A stretch of DNA of 64,000 nucleotides from NCBI GenBank assembly GCA_951230915.1, contig OX579639.1:19840001-19904000 (forward strand), in the 5' to 3' direction. The stretch's first letter is position 1. Each line of letters begins with the position of its first letter. Shown in pieces: positions 1 through 11,037 of the stretch. A program made the position numbers and the translations under genes. The notes beneath the pieces are model-generated. The model saw only the letters and a program-made list of their open reading frames with translations. It was not told the origin of the DNA and ran no database searches. Origin of the DNA: Antitrichia curtipendula. Lineage: Eukaryota; Streptophyta; Bryopsida; Hypnales; Leucodontaceae.

Positions 1-74
1 ATAAGATTGTTTAATTCTTGATTTTTACAACAAGTTTTTGAAGACACACTCAAAAATGAATAATCTTTAGAACC

Positions 75-214
75 TTAGGGGTACTTCACACTATGGTCAA
101 AGGTTGAGAGCATCTTGAATCCCAACAATTAGACTACCGAATTCTTGGTTTTTTTATATCTAATTGGTGGGAATCAATGGTCTTACAACCTTTGGCCATA
201 GCGTGAAGTGAGTA
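75..214. mobile_element. Harbinger/Tourist-like MITE, copy 1
   Basis: The left end reads TTA followed by GGGGTACTTCACACTATGG. The right end reads CCATAGCGTGAAGTG in inverted orientation, so the unit can fold as a hairpin of about 135 bp. TTA flanks with a GGG-N-N-CTTCACAC end fit PIF/Harbinger (Tourist-like) non-autonomous elements, which duplicate TTA/TAA. The right flank is degraded (agTAA). The same ends recur at 231-367 and at 44913-45365. There is no coding capacity. Confidence 0.6.
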
Positions 215-227
215 ATCTTTAGAACCT

Positions 228-370
228 TCAGGGTACTTCACACTATGGCTAAAGATCAAGAGGCCAATGGATTTCCATCAATGAGATCGCTTAATTCTTG
301 GTTTCTGGAAATAAGAGTGGTAGCAATCGACGACCTCTTGAACTTTGGCTATAGTGTGAAGTGGCCCTTA
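228..370. mobile_element. Harbinger/Tourist-like MITE, copy 2
   Basis: The left end is AGGGTACTTCACACTATGGC at 230-249. The right end is GCTATAGTGTGAAGTGGCCC followed by TTA at 368-370. The 19-bp sequence before the left end (taatctttagaacctt) repeats that before copy 1, so the pair looks like a tandem duplication with a period of about 152 bp. The short ORF starting at 245 lies inside the element and is not a gene. Confidence 0.6.
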
Positions 371-709
371 GTATCTACAAGTGCAAAAGTGTTGCATTTG
401 CTTGATCGTGAAATGTTGGTGGAAGTACAATCTGATATAATAATCTTATGAATTCTCTTTGTTGTCTCAACAAAAAGTACAACTTCAGAAAGTTCTAGCA
501 TGCTAAAAAAATGGACTATTTTTGAAACCTCAAATACATTGGAATTGTAGTGAAGAGTACTTGAGCGTTATAACAAATATATACATGTAAAATTTTGAAT
601 CACACAAGAATTTGGATCTTTCCTATATACTATCTCCCATCTAGTGCTTCCACCCTTTGCCAAAATTACCACTTCCATTCAATTGCATTAGATGAAATTC
701 ATTGCTCTA

Positions 710-945
710 TAGGGTTGCAAGTTCCCCTAAATTCTCGGATTTTGGAAACTTGGCCTTAGCAACAATCTGACATGGTTGTTTGACTACCATGTCAGATAAT
801 AATAATAATATTTTAAAACCATTTTTATTTTATTTTTTATTTTTGTTATTATTCTTTATTCTGGCCAATAGTGATTAGTTCACAACATGGAGAATGGGCT
901 TGAAACAACCTTCCAATATCCAAAAAAACCCATCTAATGGGCATA
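710..945 (+). repeat. Dispersed repeat, unoccupied form (partner at 36876-38031)
   Basis: This stretch matches the two flanks of the TTAA element at 36973-37900. Shared landmarks are ggttgcaa, a CCATGTCAGATAA-type segment (about 798), the TTAA at 813-816, then attctttattctggccaata and ttcacaacatggagaa. The partner at 36876 carries a 0.93 kb insert at the equivalent TTAA, and this copy does not. The repeat family itself is unidentified. Confidence 0.7.
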
Positions 946-1852
946 TTCAAAATAAGCTTTTGTAATTGCTATGAAGATACTTGATCCATATTGCTTGAAT
1001 TGTTTGTATCATTTTTTACTTGTTCTTTGGTCTAATGTGGTATTGCAACAATTCTTTCATTATCTTCTATAGGTTCTCCAAGGAGTTTACATAGCAGAAA
1101 TTTGGAAGCTAATCTAACTTCTTCACTCTGCATCTTTGGAAATTTTCTACAATAGACTGGAACACCATTTTCTATAAATGTAAGTCCATGAGGCTAATTA
1201 TGCATAGAATAAAATCCTATCAATGTGCCCTTGTAAACATTATGAAAAAAATCACTTGCACTTCAGTCACCAAAAGGCATGATGACCAATGGACTTTGTC
1301 AAAATCAATGAAGGCACCTAAAATCGTCACTAATGTTTGGCCAAACTTAAAAGTCAACACTAAACAATTCCATGCGTACTTTTTATAAACCTTCTACTAA
1401 ACTCTAATCTGTTGAGAGTTCTTTCTAAGCTCAAATGATGACTCATCCATCCATATTATTTTGTTCCAATCTTCTTTTGTCTAATAATGATGTTTGCAAA
1501 CAAATGCTAATTTTTTAGATTGGTGTTCTATATTGAAATAGGATTTTTTGGGTAGAATGCAACTCACAAAATTGAGCCTATACATATACATTCCTATAGT
1601 ATTACCACTACTAGAAAGAGGGGATTGAACTAACAAAGTTTTTGCTAAAATGTGTTGATATTAATCATTCAAGCTACCAAAACAACACATTTGTCAATTA
1701 ATCATGTTTGGGCAATCAACATTGATTGCTTTAAATTATTGAGTTTTGATTAACATAGATTGCCTTAAAATGTTGAGTTTTGTAAAAGTTATGAGATTTT
1801 TAAATTAGTGCTATATTATCTATTTTGAATACTTTGCACATGTTCTAGATAT
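946..1852. other. AT-rich intergenic sequence, no gene recognised
   Basis: No convincing coding signal is present. The 66-residue ORF at 1188-1388 has no recognisable motif and no sign of constraint. A CACTACTAGAAA string at about 1608 resembles a CACTA terminus, but no partner end was found. Confidence 0.5.
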
Positions 1853-1935
1853 TGGGGAGATGGTTAGGGGTGATGGTTAGGCTTCATGGTTGATTTCATG
1901 AGGGCTTGGGTTCAAACCCTATTAGCTTCACTAGT
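1853..1935 (+). mobile_element. Possible tRNA-derived SINE head
   Basis: A box A-like segment (TGGTTAGGGGTGATGG at 1861-1876) is followed about 32 bp later by GGGTTCAAACCC (1908-1919), a near-perfect RNA polymerase III box B. The arrangement resembles plant SINE heads. It does not fold as an intact tRNA by eye, so a functional tRNA gene is unlikely. The 3' limit is unclear; the repetitive tail at 1935-2240 may belong to it. Confidence 0.45.
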
Positions 1936-2240
1936 TGTGACATGGCAATTTGCTTTTATGCTAACATGGCAATATTTGGTTTTAGCTAACATGGCACCTT
2001 TATGATGGCAATAAAATGGCAAAATTCCTTAACTTGGCAATCTTTATAGTTCAAATCAGGTCGTCTGAAATGAATAATAGCCCTAGATGTCTGAAATATG
2101 TATCATTCCTAGATGTTTGAAATACACTTGTTATAGATGTCACTTTTACAATTCAGACCACGCGGTCTGAAATCTATATATGTCCTAGATGTTTGAAATC
2201 TATACTAGTCCTAGATATCACCTTTACGATTCAAAGCAGA
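1936..2240 (+). repeat. Degenerate minisatellite, 26-bp period
   Basis: CCTAGATGTYTGAAAT-like units start at about 2082, 2108, 2134 (degenerate), 2184 and 2210, giving a 26-bp spacing. A CGCGGTCTGAAATC variant fills the gap near 2162. Just upstream, ACATGGCAAT-like words recur between 1939 and 2035. No coding potential is evident. Confidence 0.6.
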
Positions 2241-2838
2241 CAACCTAAAAATGTCACATGGAATACCACCATTTTAACAAAAATCTCCATCTATGCAAAA
2301 TCTATATTAAAACATACACCGATTTCTCTATAAGATGCCCTCAAAAATTAGTTGCAAGCATTCCCAATTTTTGTTGTCAGTTATGATTGAGGAGACTAGA
2401 AAAATCTCACAATGCATGATCAAACATCTTTCAAAGATGATGGTGTGGTTTTTGAGTTGCTATGCATCTAGATAGTTTCCACTTTATCAAAACAATAGAA
2501 ATAGTGGATTAGGACATGTTCATTTTTTTCTACTATATCTTTACATTTCATGCCACCTTGGCACATTCCTGTGATTAGAGTTCTCTCTTTGGTACTCAAT
2601 GTTCTTGTCCGTATTGTGAGAATTAGAATCTAATGAGAGAAAAAAAAACTGATCTCATAAGCATTAACCTTTAATTGTTGCCGAAAGAAAATAGACGACA
2701 AAAATGAAAAAAAAAAGAAACTCACTAGATTTAGGCAGCAAACTTGAATTAAATCATTGAATTCAGTTTGTCCATGTTGAAGCAGTGAAGAATTTCCACG
2801 GAGCAATACTGATCAGCCATGAAGAATCTCACAAATAT

Positions 2839-3000
2839 TAAGGTAAAACATCTCATTGCGGTTAGAATTTGAGACCATCCCATTGTGGTCAAAATATTAA
2901 TGGTGGTGTACATTTGAGAACTCAAATGTACACCACCATTAACATTTTGACCACAATGGGGCCTACTCAAATTCTGACCGCAATGGGATGGTTTACCTTA
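2839..3000. mobile_element. Hairpin MITE, TA-AGGTAAA ends
   Basis: The element is an almost complete inverted repeat of 158 bp between two TA dinucleotides. The left end is AGGTAAAACATCTCATTGCG and the right end is CGCAATGGGATGGTTTACCT. The central arms (about 2900-2942) are perfectly complementary with almost no loop. The TA flanks suggest Tc1/mariner-type TA target duplication. A foldback transcript could be an siRNA source (inference). Confidence 0.75.
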
Positions 3001-3225
3001 GCCATGAATAGCTACGGTGGAAAGAAATAAAAAAAGACGAAACTTATCTGCATTGCAGTGAAACAAATGTGGACATGGATGTGGATGAGCAGGAGTACGA
3101 AATGGAACAATGTTGAGGAACATATATGCAAACTTGGGGATTAAATTATAAGGATTGGCTCCACTACAAGATGGTTTTGTGAGCTTGAGCCGAACTTGAG
3201 CCGGAGCCGGAGGGACTTGTAGAGG

Positions 3226-3532
3226 TAAGGTAGGTGTCTCTAAAAGCAACATGGCTCTAAAAGCAAACTCTAACACAGAGGTACATTTTACTTTCTTCAA
3301 TGTACCAACATTGTACATTTCAGGAGGGGGTTGCTTTTAGAAACCACTGCGTTTCAACTTAAAAAATATGTAACTAATTCTATGAAGGTCCAAAAAATAT
3401 GAAACGACTTGGATTAGATGCCAATTCCATTTTTCTTTGTAGTAAAATTTATTGAAAATTGTTTCAAAGAGTTTAGCTTCCCTGAAAATGCAATCAGCTC
3501 TTAAAGGGTTGCTTTAACATCCTCCTACCTTA
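3226..3532. mobile_element. TA-flanked MITE, family B copy 1
   Basis: Starts TA-AGGTAGGTGTCTC and ends CCTCCTACCT-TA, with short terminal inverted repeats and TA on both sides. The interior matches copies at 14493-14801 and 34346-34652 along the whole length, including aacacagaggtacatttta and gcaatcagctcttaaaggg. It contains no transposase. Confidence 0.8.
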
Positions 3533-3771
3533 GCATGTGAAGCAGTTGGAGAAGAAAGAAGAAGAACATCGTTGTTGTAAAGCTATCAGCGTCGGCATTG
3601 TTTTTAGGTAGTTATGAATCAAGCGTTCAAAGTTGTTAATGCAAAGCATGAATATGCCTAGAAGCAATGTCACAAACAACTTTAGGACTAGGAACATGAT
3701 AAAGGTGCAAATTTATTGGAGGCAGAGTCACCATAAGCTGGATGCAATTAGGTGGAGAAGAAGTGCACTAT

Positions 3772-4187
3772 ACTAAGAGCATCGCCAACAATTCTTGGTA
3801 TACATGTGCGGTCAAAAGCATGTCTTTCCCCACCACAATTACTACTAGGGAAGAAAAGTGTCAGGGCTCACCAAATACAACACTCTACACACCAACTTGT
3901 TGGTCCTGCTAGATGTTGACTTTACATACTTTTTTGGATTGTGACCCGGTTCAGCAATGGGATTTTGGTGCTTGTTAGGCTAGCAGTTGAATTTCAATAC
4001 TACGAACAATGACTCGTAGGTCAACCCTCCATCTTAGATGGCGTGGCAACTTTTCTAACGAGTGAGTGTGGCGGGCATGAGACAATGGGGAGTGAGGTCG
4101 GATTGCAAATAAAAGGGATGCCCAAAGCCCGCACCGACCCATTTGGCAAGCCTTGTTGAAGGGGGAAACGATGGCGATGCTCTTAGT
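3772..4187. mobile_element. Probable MITE with GAGCATCGCCA ends
   Basis: A perfect 16-bp terminal inverted repeat, ACTAAGAGCATCGCCA (3772-3787), is matched by its complement at 4172-4187. No clean target duplication is visible, so the superfamily is uncertain. It lies between two TA-AGGT elements in a dense MITE cluster. The overlapping short ORFs on both strands are not supported as genes. Confidence 0.6.
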
Positions 4188-4240
4188 CATAGAGAGCCCC
4201 GGGAGAGGCGAAAAATTTGTAAGATTATTGGACCCAACTA

Positions 4241-4516
4241 TAAGGTAGGCACCCCGCAAATGGCACCTGACCTTAAAGTGCCATCTACAGGTTGTGTACA
4301 TTTCCAAAATCAGTTATGTACCTATTTGGATGGAGTGCTTTCAGAAACAAACTTTGACCCTTAATAACTTTTGGATACGGTGTTCAAATGTCACGTTCTT
4401 TGGTGCGTTGGAACCTCCTTTCACTTGCCAACAAGAATATATGAAAATTTGACCAGTCTAATAGTAGTAACTAGGCTCAGTAGCAAAAAGTGGTGGTTTT
4501 GGGTGTACCCACCTTA
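4241..4516 (-). mobile_element. TA-flanked MITE, family A copy 1 (reverse)
   Basis: Runs from TA-AGGTAGGCACCCCGC to GGGTGTACCCACCT-TA. It is the reverse complement of copies at 12409-12697 and 17653-17929, sharing internal segments such as ggcacctgaccttaaag and cctatttggatggag. The terminal inverted repeats are imperfect. Flanking TA is compatible with Tc1/mariner-type insertion. Confidence 0.8.
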
Positions 4517-6234
4517 GTAGTACGCAAACTCCGAGCTTCTGCAAGCAATATTTTCAGACCGAATTCCAATACACTTATGTGGCAGCTTAGAGCCTCGACA
4601 CTTTTATGTCTAATAGTCTGGACACTTTGTTATGCCTTATTTTTTCAGGTAGCCACAGACTGCTCCTGCGATATCAATAGTGTGTGTGTGGGGGGGGGGT
4701 CCCTCCTCGAGTCTCATCTGCAAGGCCGGTGCTTGAGAACTTGTGTGTCTGTGAACTTCCAGTCCCTCCATGATAACTCACAAACTGGAGCCCAGAACTT
4801 GCACATGTGTGCGCACTACAGTCACACGGATGCCTTGTGTGTGGGGACATGAAATAATAAATATAAACATGACTGATCGTTGTGCATGCTAACGAACAGT
4901 TTCGAATTTGCATGGTACAATCAGTACCATGGATGTCACACACCAATAATAAGCCCGACGAACGGACCAGAATTGACGAAACAACTTGATGGGCTTTTTA
5001 AATCAATATTCCCTTGTTTCTGAACCCTGCCCAAAGTCAAAGCCAGGCAGGCAGGCAGGCAGGGAGGCCAGGTCTGACATTCAAATGAAACGGGGTCCCT
5101 CTCGCTCCCGATCTCGCTATATGATTACGCTTCAGGGATTTGCCTTTTGGTGCGACGATAACTTAGTGCGCAACTTAGGTTTGGCAGTGCGCGCACAGGC
5201 GAGCGAGCCCAGTGGCCGTTTGCAGGCATGCACCGTGTGCGCGCGCGCGCAGGGAGTTCCCCAGTATAAACCAGTTATCAGTTCAGTTACCCAAGGCTGT
5301 TGTTTGTTTTTTCCATGGCCCAGGCTTTCAACAAGGCCCCTGTTGTTGTTGTGCGCGCGAGAGCTGGACTGGGTACCTAATCATTGCCAAGGGGGCCAGG
5401 GAGTCAGCCCTCTCTCTGCCCGCTCTGTGGTAGGTGCGGATCTGCTGCTCCCATCTCAATAGTGTGGCCACGGAATGATCATCAGTAACGGGGGTCTCGC
5501 GCGCGGCGCAAAGCGAGCTGACTCCCGGACTAACTCCAGGAAAAAACAATATGTGCATGATTGGATTCAAGTGGGCAATCACCTCAGTCGGGGTTTGGTA
5601 GTAACCATGAATGGGGGAAACTCAGTGCGCGCGCACACGCTGGTCATGAAACTGAGTGTGGTGGTGCAACTCATGGAACGCCTGTCGTAGTGCCAATCCA
5701 ATGCATGGGTTGCAGCAGCACTTAGTTAGCGACGGAGGCTCCTTGATTGAATCATCTTTAAAAGGTATGTTTGCATTTGGTGTTACAGGTGTTGTTACTG
5801 AGGGTCTTAGGAATGAATTTACAACTACTTTTGGACCAGATTCACATTTCAAACAACACCTCTAACACCAACTGAAGTGGGAACATCCCTTTAGAGTGGG
5901 AGTCTTAGACTAGTAGCGAAAATAATTTTTGAATTTCCTTGGCATTCTTTGGACTTTCTTGAAACGATTGTGCGGAACTATCCAGTGAACTTTGTTTGTT
6001 TGAACTTCACCCCTGTAATGTCATTACATGTCTGATGAATTTAACAGAGAATCCTTCCATGTATTTAAGACAAAAGTGCAAATGTTCATACTTGGAATTT
6101 GGGTTTGAAAGGGGAGGTCTTGTATCGTAGTTTGACCTCCAATGAGTGCTCTTGGTGTGTGTTTTTTTAAGCAAATGATTCCCTTCAATATGCAAAAAGA
6201 TGAGTTCCATGGTGACAAACTTAGTGTTCCAAGG
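4517..6234. other. GC-rich island with alternating GC tracts, no gene assigned
   Basis: From about 4980 to 5720 the sequence is clearly richer in G+C than its surroundings. It contains several GTGCGCGC or GCGCGCGC tracts (about 5190, 5237, 5351, 5498, 5627), an AGGC tandem run near 5045-5065, and a TATAAA at 5265-5270. A 158-residue ORF starts at 4986 and others overlap it on both strands, but none shows a recognisable domain. It could be a degraded promoter or first exon. Confidence 0.4.
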
Positions 6235-7152
6235 TTAATCCCCAAAGTCCCAGTGTCCCCTCGGAGGACGAAATGGAATTCAAACAAGCTCCTACAGTGT
6301 CAATATTTGTCGTGATTTTTTGAATTTTTGGGGTGAAGATAGAAAAACACATCAACTTTCCGAAAAAATAATTTTTATTTCAATCGGAGCTCGGGAGAAA
6401 AGTTCTAGCACAAAAAGCCCTTTTTCTAGTTCGACGGGCAAAAAAAAACTTCGTAAAAACTTCAAAGTAAAAAAATATTTAATTTTGTTTTATATATATT
6501 ATATTCTTATATACACATAAGGCTTTGGTTTATTCTATTTGGATTGGTTGTGTGAAAGTTATCAACAATCTTGTTTTTCGGGCAATCAAAGCATCTTCAA
6601 AAAAAACACTTGTAAGATTCATTTCTAACCTCAATTTTCACTATTTAAAAAAGAAAAGTTTCAAAAGGTTAAGATCTCTTGCTAAAACAATCTCACCATT
6701 GAGATTAGTGTATTTCAAATCCATCTTAGAGCTATTAACAATTTAGATTTTTCTGCAATCTTGAACCTACTTCTATTTAATAAATTTTTAGTGAGTGAAA
6801 ACTAAGTATGTATCTTTTGAATTTTTTTTTTTCTTAATTCTCAATTCAATCATATAAAATTAAAAACCAAAAATCAATAAAGTAAAAATTATAAGTTACG
6901 AAGGTTCAAAGTCCCCAAATGTAGTTGAGCAAGTACAAATAAACTTGTTTCCTTCACTTTAAATGCAAATATCTTGCAATCTACACAGTCAAAGTTTGTG
7001 AATTTCTTCCACACATTCTTATACTAGTCTAGTATAAGATACTGAGGTTAGATATGCAAAAATATACTATAAATTGTTTTTCTCTTTGCTATAGAAATGG
7101 CAGTTTTGAGGTGTTTTTGATGGAAAAGAGGTCTTGGAACTTTAGGGGTTAA
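6235..7152 (+). mobile_element. TTAA-flanked element, subfamily 1 copy 1
   Basis: Begins TTAATCCCCAAAGTCCCA and ends TGGAACTTTAGGGGTTAA, so TTAA and inverted termini are present at both ends. The interior matches 16126-17058 (inverted) and 46064-46961 (same orientation), for example gatagaaaaacacat and atctaggagctattaac-like segments. ORFs inside it (6320, 6525) are short and not shared as proteins. It appears non-autonomous. Confidence 0.8.
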
Positions 7153-7372
7153 ATCCTTCATCTCAAAACTATTTCTAAAAAGAAAATTAGCTAGCTCAAG
7201 GGTGATAATGAAGTTAGGGTATAATAGACACCCTACAAAAACAAAAACAAAAACTCATGGATTTTAAAGGATTTTAAAAACATGATTCACGTGAAAATAA
7301 ATGTGTATCAAATAACCTCTTTTTATACCCAAGCAAAATATACAAGTTTAAGCCTACTCAAATACACGTTTT

Positions 7373-7800
7373 TTAACCCCTAAAGTCCCAAAGTCCCTAC
7401 ATGGAACTCTTGGGATTTCAGATAGGCTTGTGTGATCTCAATTTTTTACATGATTTTTTTTAATTTTTTTCTTGAAGATAGGAGTTTAGATTAGGCTTTG
7501 TAGAAATATAATTTTAATTTCAATCAGTATACAAGAACAAAAGTTATGCCACCCAAAATCCAAAAGCAACTCAAGGGACAGCTCAATCACAAAAAATTAA
7601 TTATTATTTTTTAATTTTTAATTATTTTTTCTCAAATTTATATTTTTGTCTATATATGAAGCTTTAAATCATTTCTGTTTGGACTAATGATGAGAAAGTT
7701 ACGGACAATCTTGTTATGGAGGCAATCTAAGTATCTTCTTGAAGAAAAAAAAACTTGTTTTCTCCACTCTTAATGCAAATCTCTTGCGACCTTTAATTCT
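7373..7800 (-). mobile_element. Truncated TTAA-flanked element, subfamily 1
   Basis: Begins TTAACCCCTAAAGTCCCA, then follows subfamily 1 through the gaagataggag and tgaagctttaaatcatttc segments and the cgGACAATCTTG and GGCAATCtAAG landmarks. The matching far terminus is absent, so the copy is truncated at about 7790-7800. It lies 220 bp from the full copy ending at 7152. Confidence 0.6.
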
Positions 7801-7857
7801 TCTTCAGTTGGAGACATAAAATCATTCCATTTTCACAGATATTTCATTCTCTGATAT

Positions 7858-7891
7858 GAGAGAGAGAGTGAGAGAGTGAGAGTGAGAGAGA
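7858..7891 (+). repeat. GA-rich microsatellite
   Basis: An interrupted GAGAGA/GTGAGA tract, visible directly in the sequence. Confidence 0.8.
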
Positions 7892-8130
7892 TTCCATGAT
7901 CGTCAAGTGAGTGCGGTGTACCCCTCAAAAGAAAAAAGAAAAAATCACTTTAGGTCATTGGAATGTTAGCAACCGAAGCTTTTTTTTCTGCCCAAGCTGA
8001 CAGCCAGCTGCTGTACTTGTACAGTGCTATTGATTTGTACTTTCGGGGCTTCATACCCATTTCTGGAAATTTAGAGTGGCATGTGTACCATGTTGATGCA
8101 GTTGGTGTGCATGCACCTCTCTTCTTTTTT

Positions 8131-8186
8131 CTGATTTTTTCTTTTTCTGATTTTTTCTTTTTCTGATTTTTTCTTTTTCTGATTTT
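8131..8186 (+). repeat. 16-bp tandem repeat, 3.5 copies
   Basis: The unit CTGATTTTTTCTTTTT starts at 8131, 8147, 8163 and (partial) 8179 with no mismatches. It is pyrimidine-rich. The ORF at 7963-8166 and its antisense partner only reflect this repeat. Confidence 0.9.
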
Positions 8187-8729
8187 CCTCGTAAACTTAA
8201 ATGAAGTACATTCGGTGGTACGGGAATTCATGCAGTTGGAAAGGAAAAAAAACCCGCAGGGAGTGAAGTATTTGTAACTGTTTTCAGTGAGGCCCTGCCC
8301 AATGTGGATTTTAAGTTACAGAGATTTGTCCCATCAGACATTCAGTTTGGGGCTTTGGGCATCAGTGTCTTTAATCCGCTTCCCTTCAATCATTCATAAG
8401 CTTAATTTTCAGTACTATATAATGAGATGCTCTGGTTCTCCAAACTCTACTCAGCAGCGCCAGTGTTCTGTATATAGGCTTGTGATGGAATTGAGATTTA
8501 TTTTTTTATTTTTATTTTTTTTGTGTGTGTGGGGGGCAATGAAACGGAATGTCATTGCAAAGAAATAGTATCAAAATTGACCAGCCACAAGTGGCATGGA
8601 GGTAGAACGGAAACAGATTCAAGCAACACAAGACCCAACACGAACAAAAGAGATAGAATTTAGAAATTTAGAAATGAAACACAGGATCATACTCAAGGTA
8701 TAAGAGGAGGCTTGAAAACAGTTCGGACA

Positions 8730-9148
8730 TTAACCCATTAAGGAATGGTCGACCATTCTGTGGTCGATTTGGGGTTTTTTTGGTTTGTAGAGAGAGCATG
8801 TCAATGGATTTGATGACGTGGCAAAGGGGACGGGTTTCGGGAATTGGGAAGTGAAAAGTTTAGGACAATAACTAGGCCAATCTGAGGTGGCATGTGGTTA
8901 GAGGGTTGAAAAAACCAAGACAACAAGGGCTGAAATTACACCAAGATTTGCTCAAAATTCTTGCTTTACAATGCACCTTCACCAAAAATTTCAATGCTAA
9001 ATCCTATATCATGTGCAACACTTCCATCCGTACGGTTAGATCTCCAATAGGCACTTGCATTCAAAAGTTTTAAAATTGCTCCCAATTGACCATACAAAGG
9101 ATTGCCCCCCCCCCCCCCCCATCTCAACCATGGTCCTTAATGGGTTAA
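8730..9148. mobile_element. Short TTAA-flanked element with TTAACCCATTAAGGA ends
   Basis: The left end TTAACCCATTAAGGA (8730-8744) has its exact complement at 9134-9148. The 419-bp interior includes a long poly-C tract at about 9107-9120 and does not match the 0.9 kb TTAA elements by eye. The end pattern TTAACCCNTTAA resembles theirs. Confidence 0.6.
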
Positions 9149-9419
9149 GAACTGCCCCTACAGAAGTGGCCAAAACAGTGCACATGGGATGTAGAAATGG
9201 AAATGACTTCATGTGGTGAGAAACTGCCAACCCATGTGTGTGATTTTAGGCTCTTGAACAGGTGACATGGTTCATCATCATGTGTGATTTTACTCATAAA
9301 AAAGACCTGAATTTGGTGAGGTCTGCAGAATGACTTTGAAATTTTTAAAAATTGCAAGAAAAATTGCAAAAAACACATCTGAGGCTGAACCTCCTTTTAC
9401 TAAAATGCTTCTCAGTCAC

Positions 9420-10215
9420 TCATAACATCTTGGATTGATGTGAAATTTTAACTACCCAAACTAGACTAGTATGCGCAACTTTCCTAATTTTGTATATTAG
9501 AAATGGACATTGAATGAAGAAGAAACAAGCTGCTGAAGTTCACTGTAATCCAAAAATGTCGGGATTTTAAACTTCGAATTGCTCCCAAACATTCAAAACA
9601 AATTGGATTGACATAAAAATCTTACCACAACAACTAGACTTCAAGGGAAACATAACCCAACAAATTTTTTTATCAAAAACTAACATTGGATGAAGGAGAT
9701 ACAAGCCCCCAAAGTTGCAGCTATCAAATGCAGTTTTGTGGACTCAAGTTGAACCTGTGAGCTTTGATTGGCTTCCAAAAAATCAGTACATCTTGTATTG
9801 ATTTGAAAATTTTACCACACAAACTAGAAAAGAGAACTCAAATTTTCCAATAAGTTTGATTGAATTTGGACATCATATGCAAAAGTTACAACACTTTGAG
9901 TTGGATTTGAAACTATGTGAGGAAACCCTGGGGTGTTTAGCAGTTGCAATAAATTCTGATTTACAATCGAGAGTGAATTGAATGGAAACATGCAGTGGAT
10001 CATTCTTAGAATCATTGTTTCCCTTTTAAAGGCATGGTTAGAATCATTCTTAAATTCACTGGCTCCATTCAATGGCATGTTTTGATTGATTACAGTTGCA
10101 CCTATGAGCATTACTAGGGACCTATGCACCTTTGACTTTGAAAAATCATATCTTATTCATTTCGAGTCAGAAAATTAAACTTAAAATTTTCACTACTGTA
10201 TTCTTCATTTCTCTT
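9420..10215 (+). repeat. Decayed direct repeats of about 170-190 bp
   Basis: Related segments occur at about 9431 (cttggattgatgtgaaattt), 9601 (attggattgacataaaaatc) and 9791 (cttgtattgatttgaaaatt). Each is followed by a taccacacaaactaga-like stretch. A weaker fourth unit may begin near 10147. No terminal structure or protein is recognised. Confidence 0.5.
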
Positions 10216-10708
10216 TCTTCCACAAAAAATATAAAATAACTTTGGGTCCACCCATTTTTGTAGAGAGGTCTTTTTTCCCTTAGATGAGCACTTTCTGAGC
10301 CTTCTACCTTAGTAGCATCCATAATCATCACCTCTAAAATCTTGGAAATCTTGGGAAGTGAATAAGGTGAAGACACCCATTTTTGTCACAATGTATCAAG
10401 GGTGCACATTTTCTTAGTAAGAATATATTTTATTGGTACATCATGACGGAATTAGATATAGGGATAGGAATGTGTGTTTTTACCGTAGATGTGATTACAA
10501 GGATGTACTACATCTAAATATCAAACCCTAGTATTGATACCAAGTGCATATGTAGTCGTCTCTTTAAAATTTCACAACTTATTCTCGTATTGTTCAAATA
10601 ATACATTTGAAGTGTACATGAGTTGTTTTTCTCTTACTAGTAGGATCCAATAATTTGTTGGATGTCTGAAACCCTTAAATTAATGGTTATGGATGTTGCT
10701 ACCTTCAC

Positions 10709-11037
10709 TATAACAAAACATGGCAAAAAATAAAAATACACTAAAAAATTGAGTGCAATTCTTTTGGTCACGGATTTGTGCAGGACCACTATGATTGCAT
10801 TCAGCTTCTTTTGCAATTTTTGACTGCATTTTAAGATATTTTTGGAACGTGCAATGTATTGTTGGAAATGTATTTTCAAGACCTTTTCAATGGTATATCC
10901 TAAACCCTAAAATTTCAAAAATGCAATTGAAAATTGCTAAAGAAGTTGACTGCGATCATAGTGAGCCTGCGTAAAACCGTGACCAAAAGAATCGCACTCA
11001 ATTTTGAGTGCATTTTCTTTTACCATGTTTTATTATA
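10709..11037. mobile_element. Long-hairpin MITE, about 330 bp
   Basis: The two arms are inverted copies of about 120 bp: the left arm (10709-10835) has aaaacatggcaaaaa, gagtgcaattcttttggtca and caccactatgattgca-type segments. The right arm reads as their complement with about 80-85 percent identity by eye. The loop is about 80 bp. Ends read TATAACAAAACATGG and CCATGTTTTATTATA. It is not related to the AGGT or TTAA families. Confidence 0.7.

Noticed and set aside
1853..1935. Functional tRNA gene
   Set aside because: Box A and B words are present, but the arms do not pair as a tRNA by eye; treated as a SINE head.
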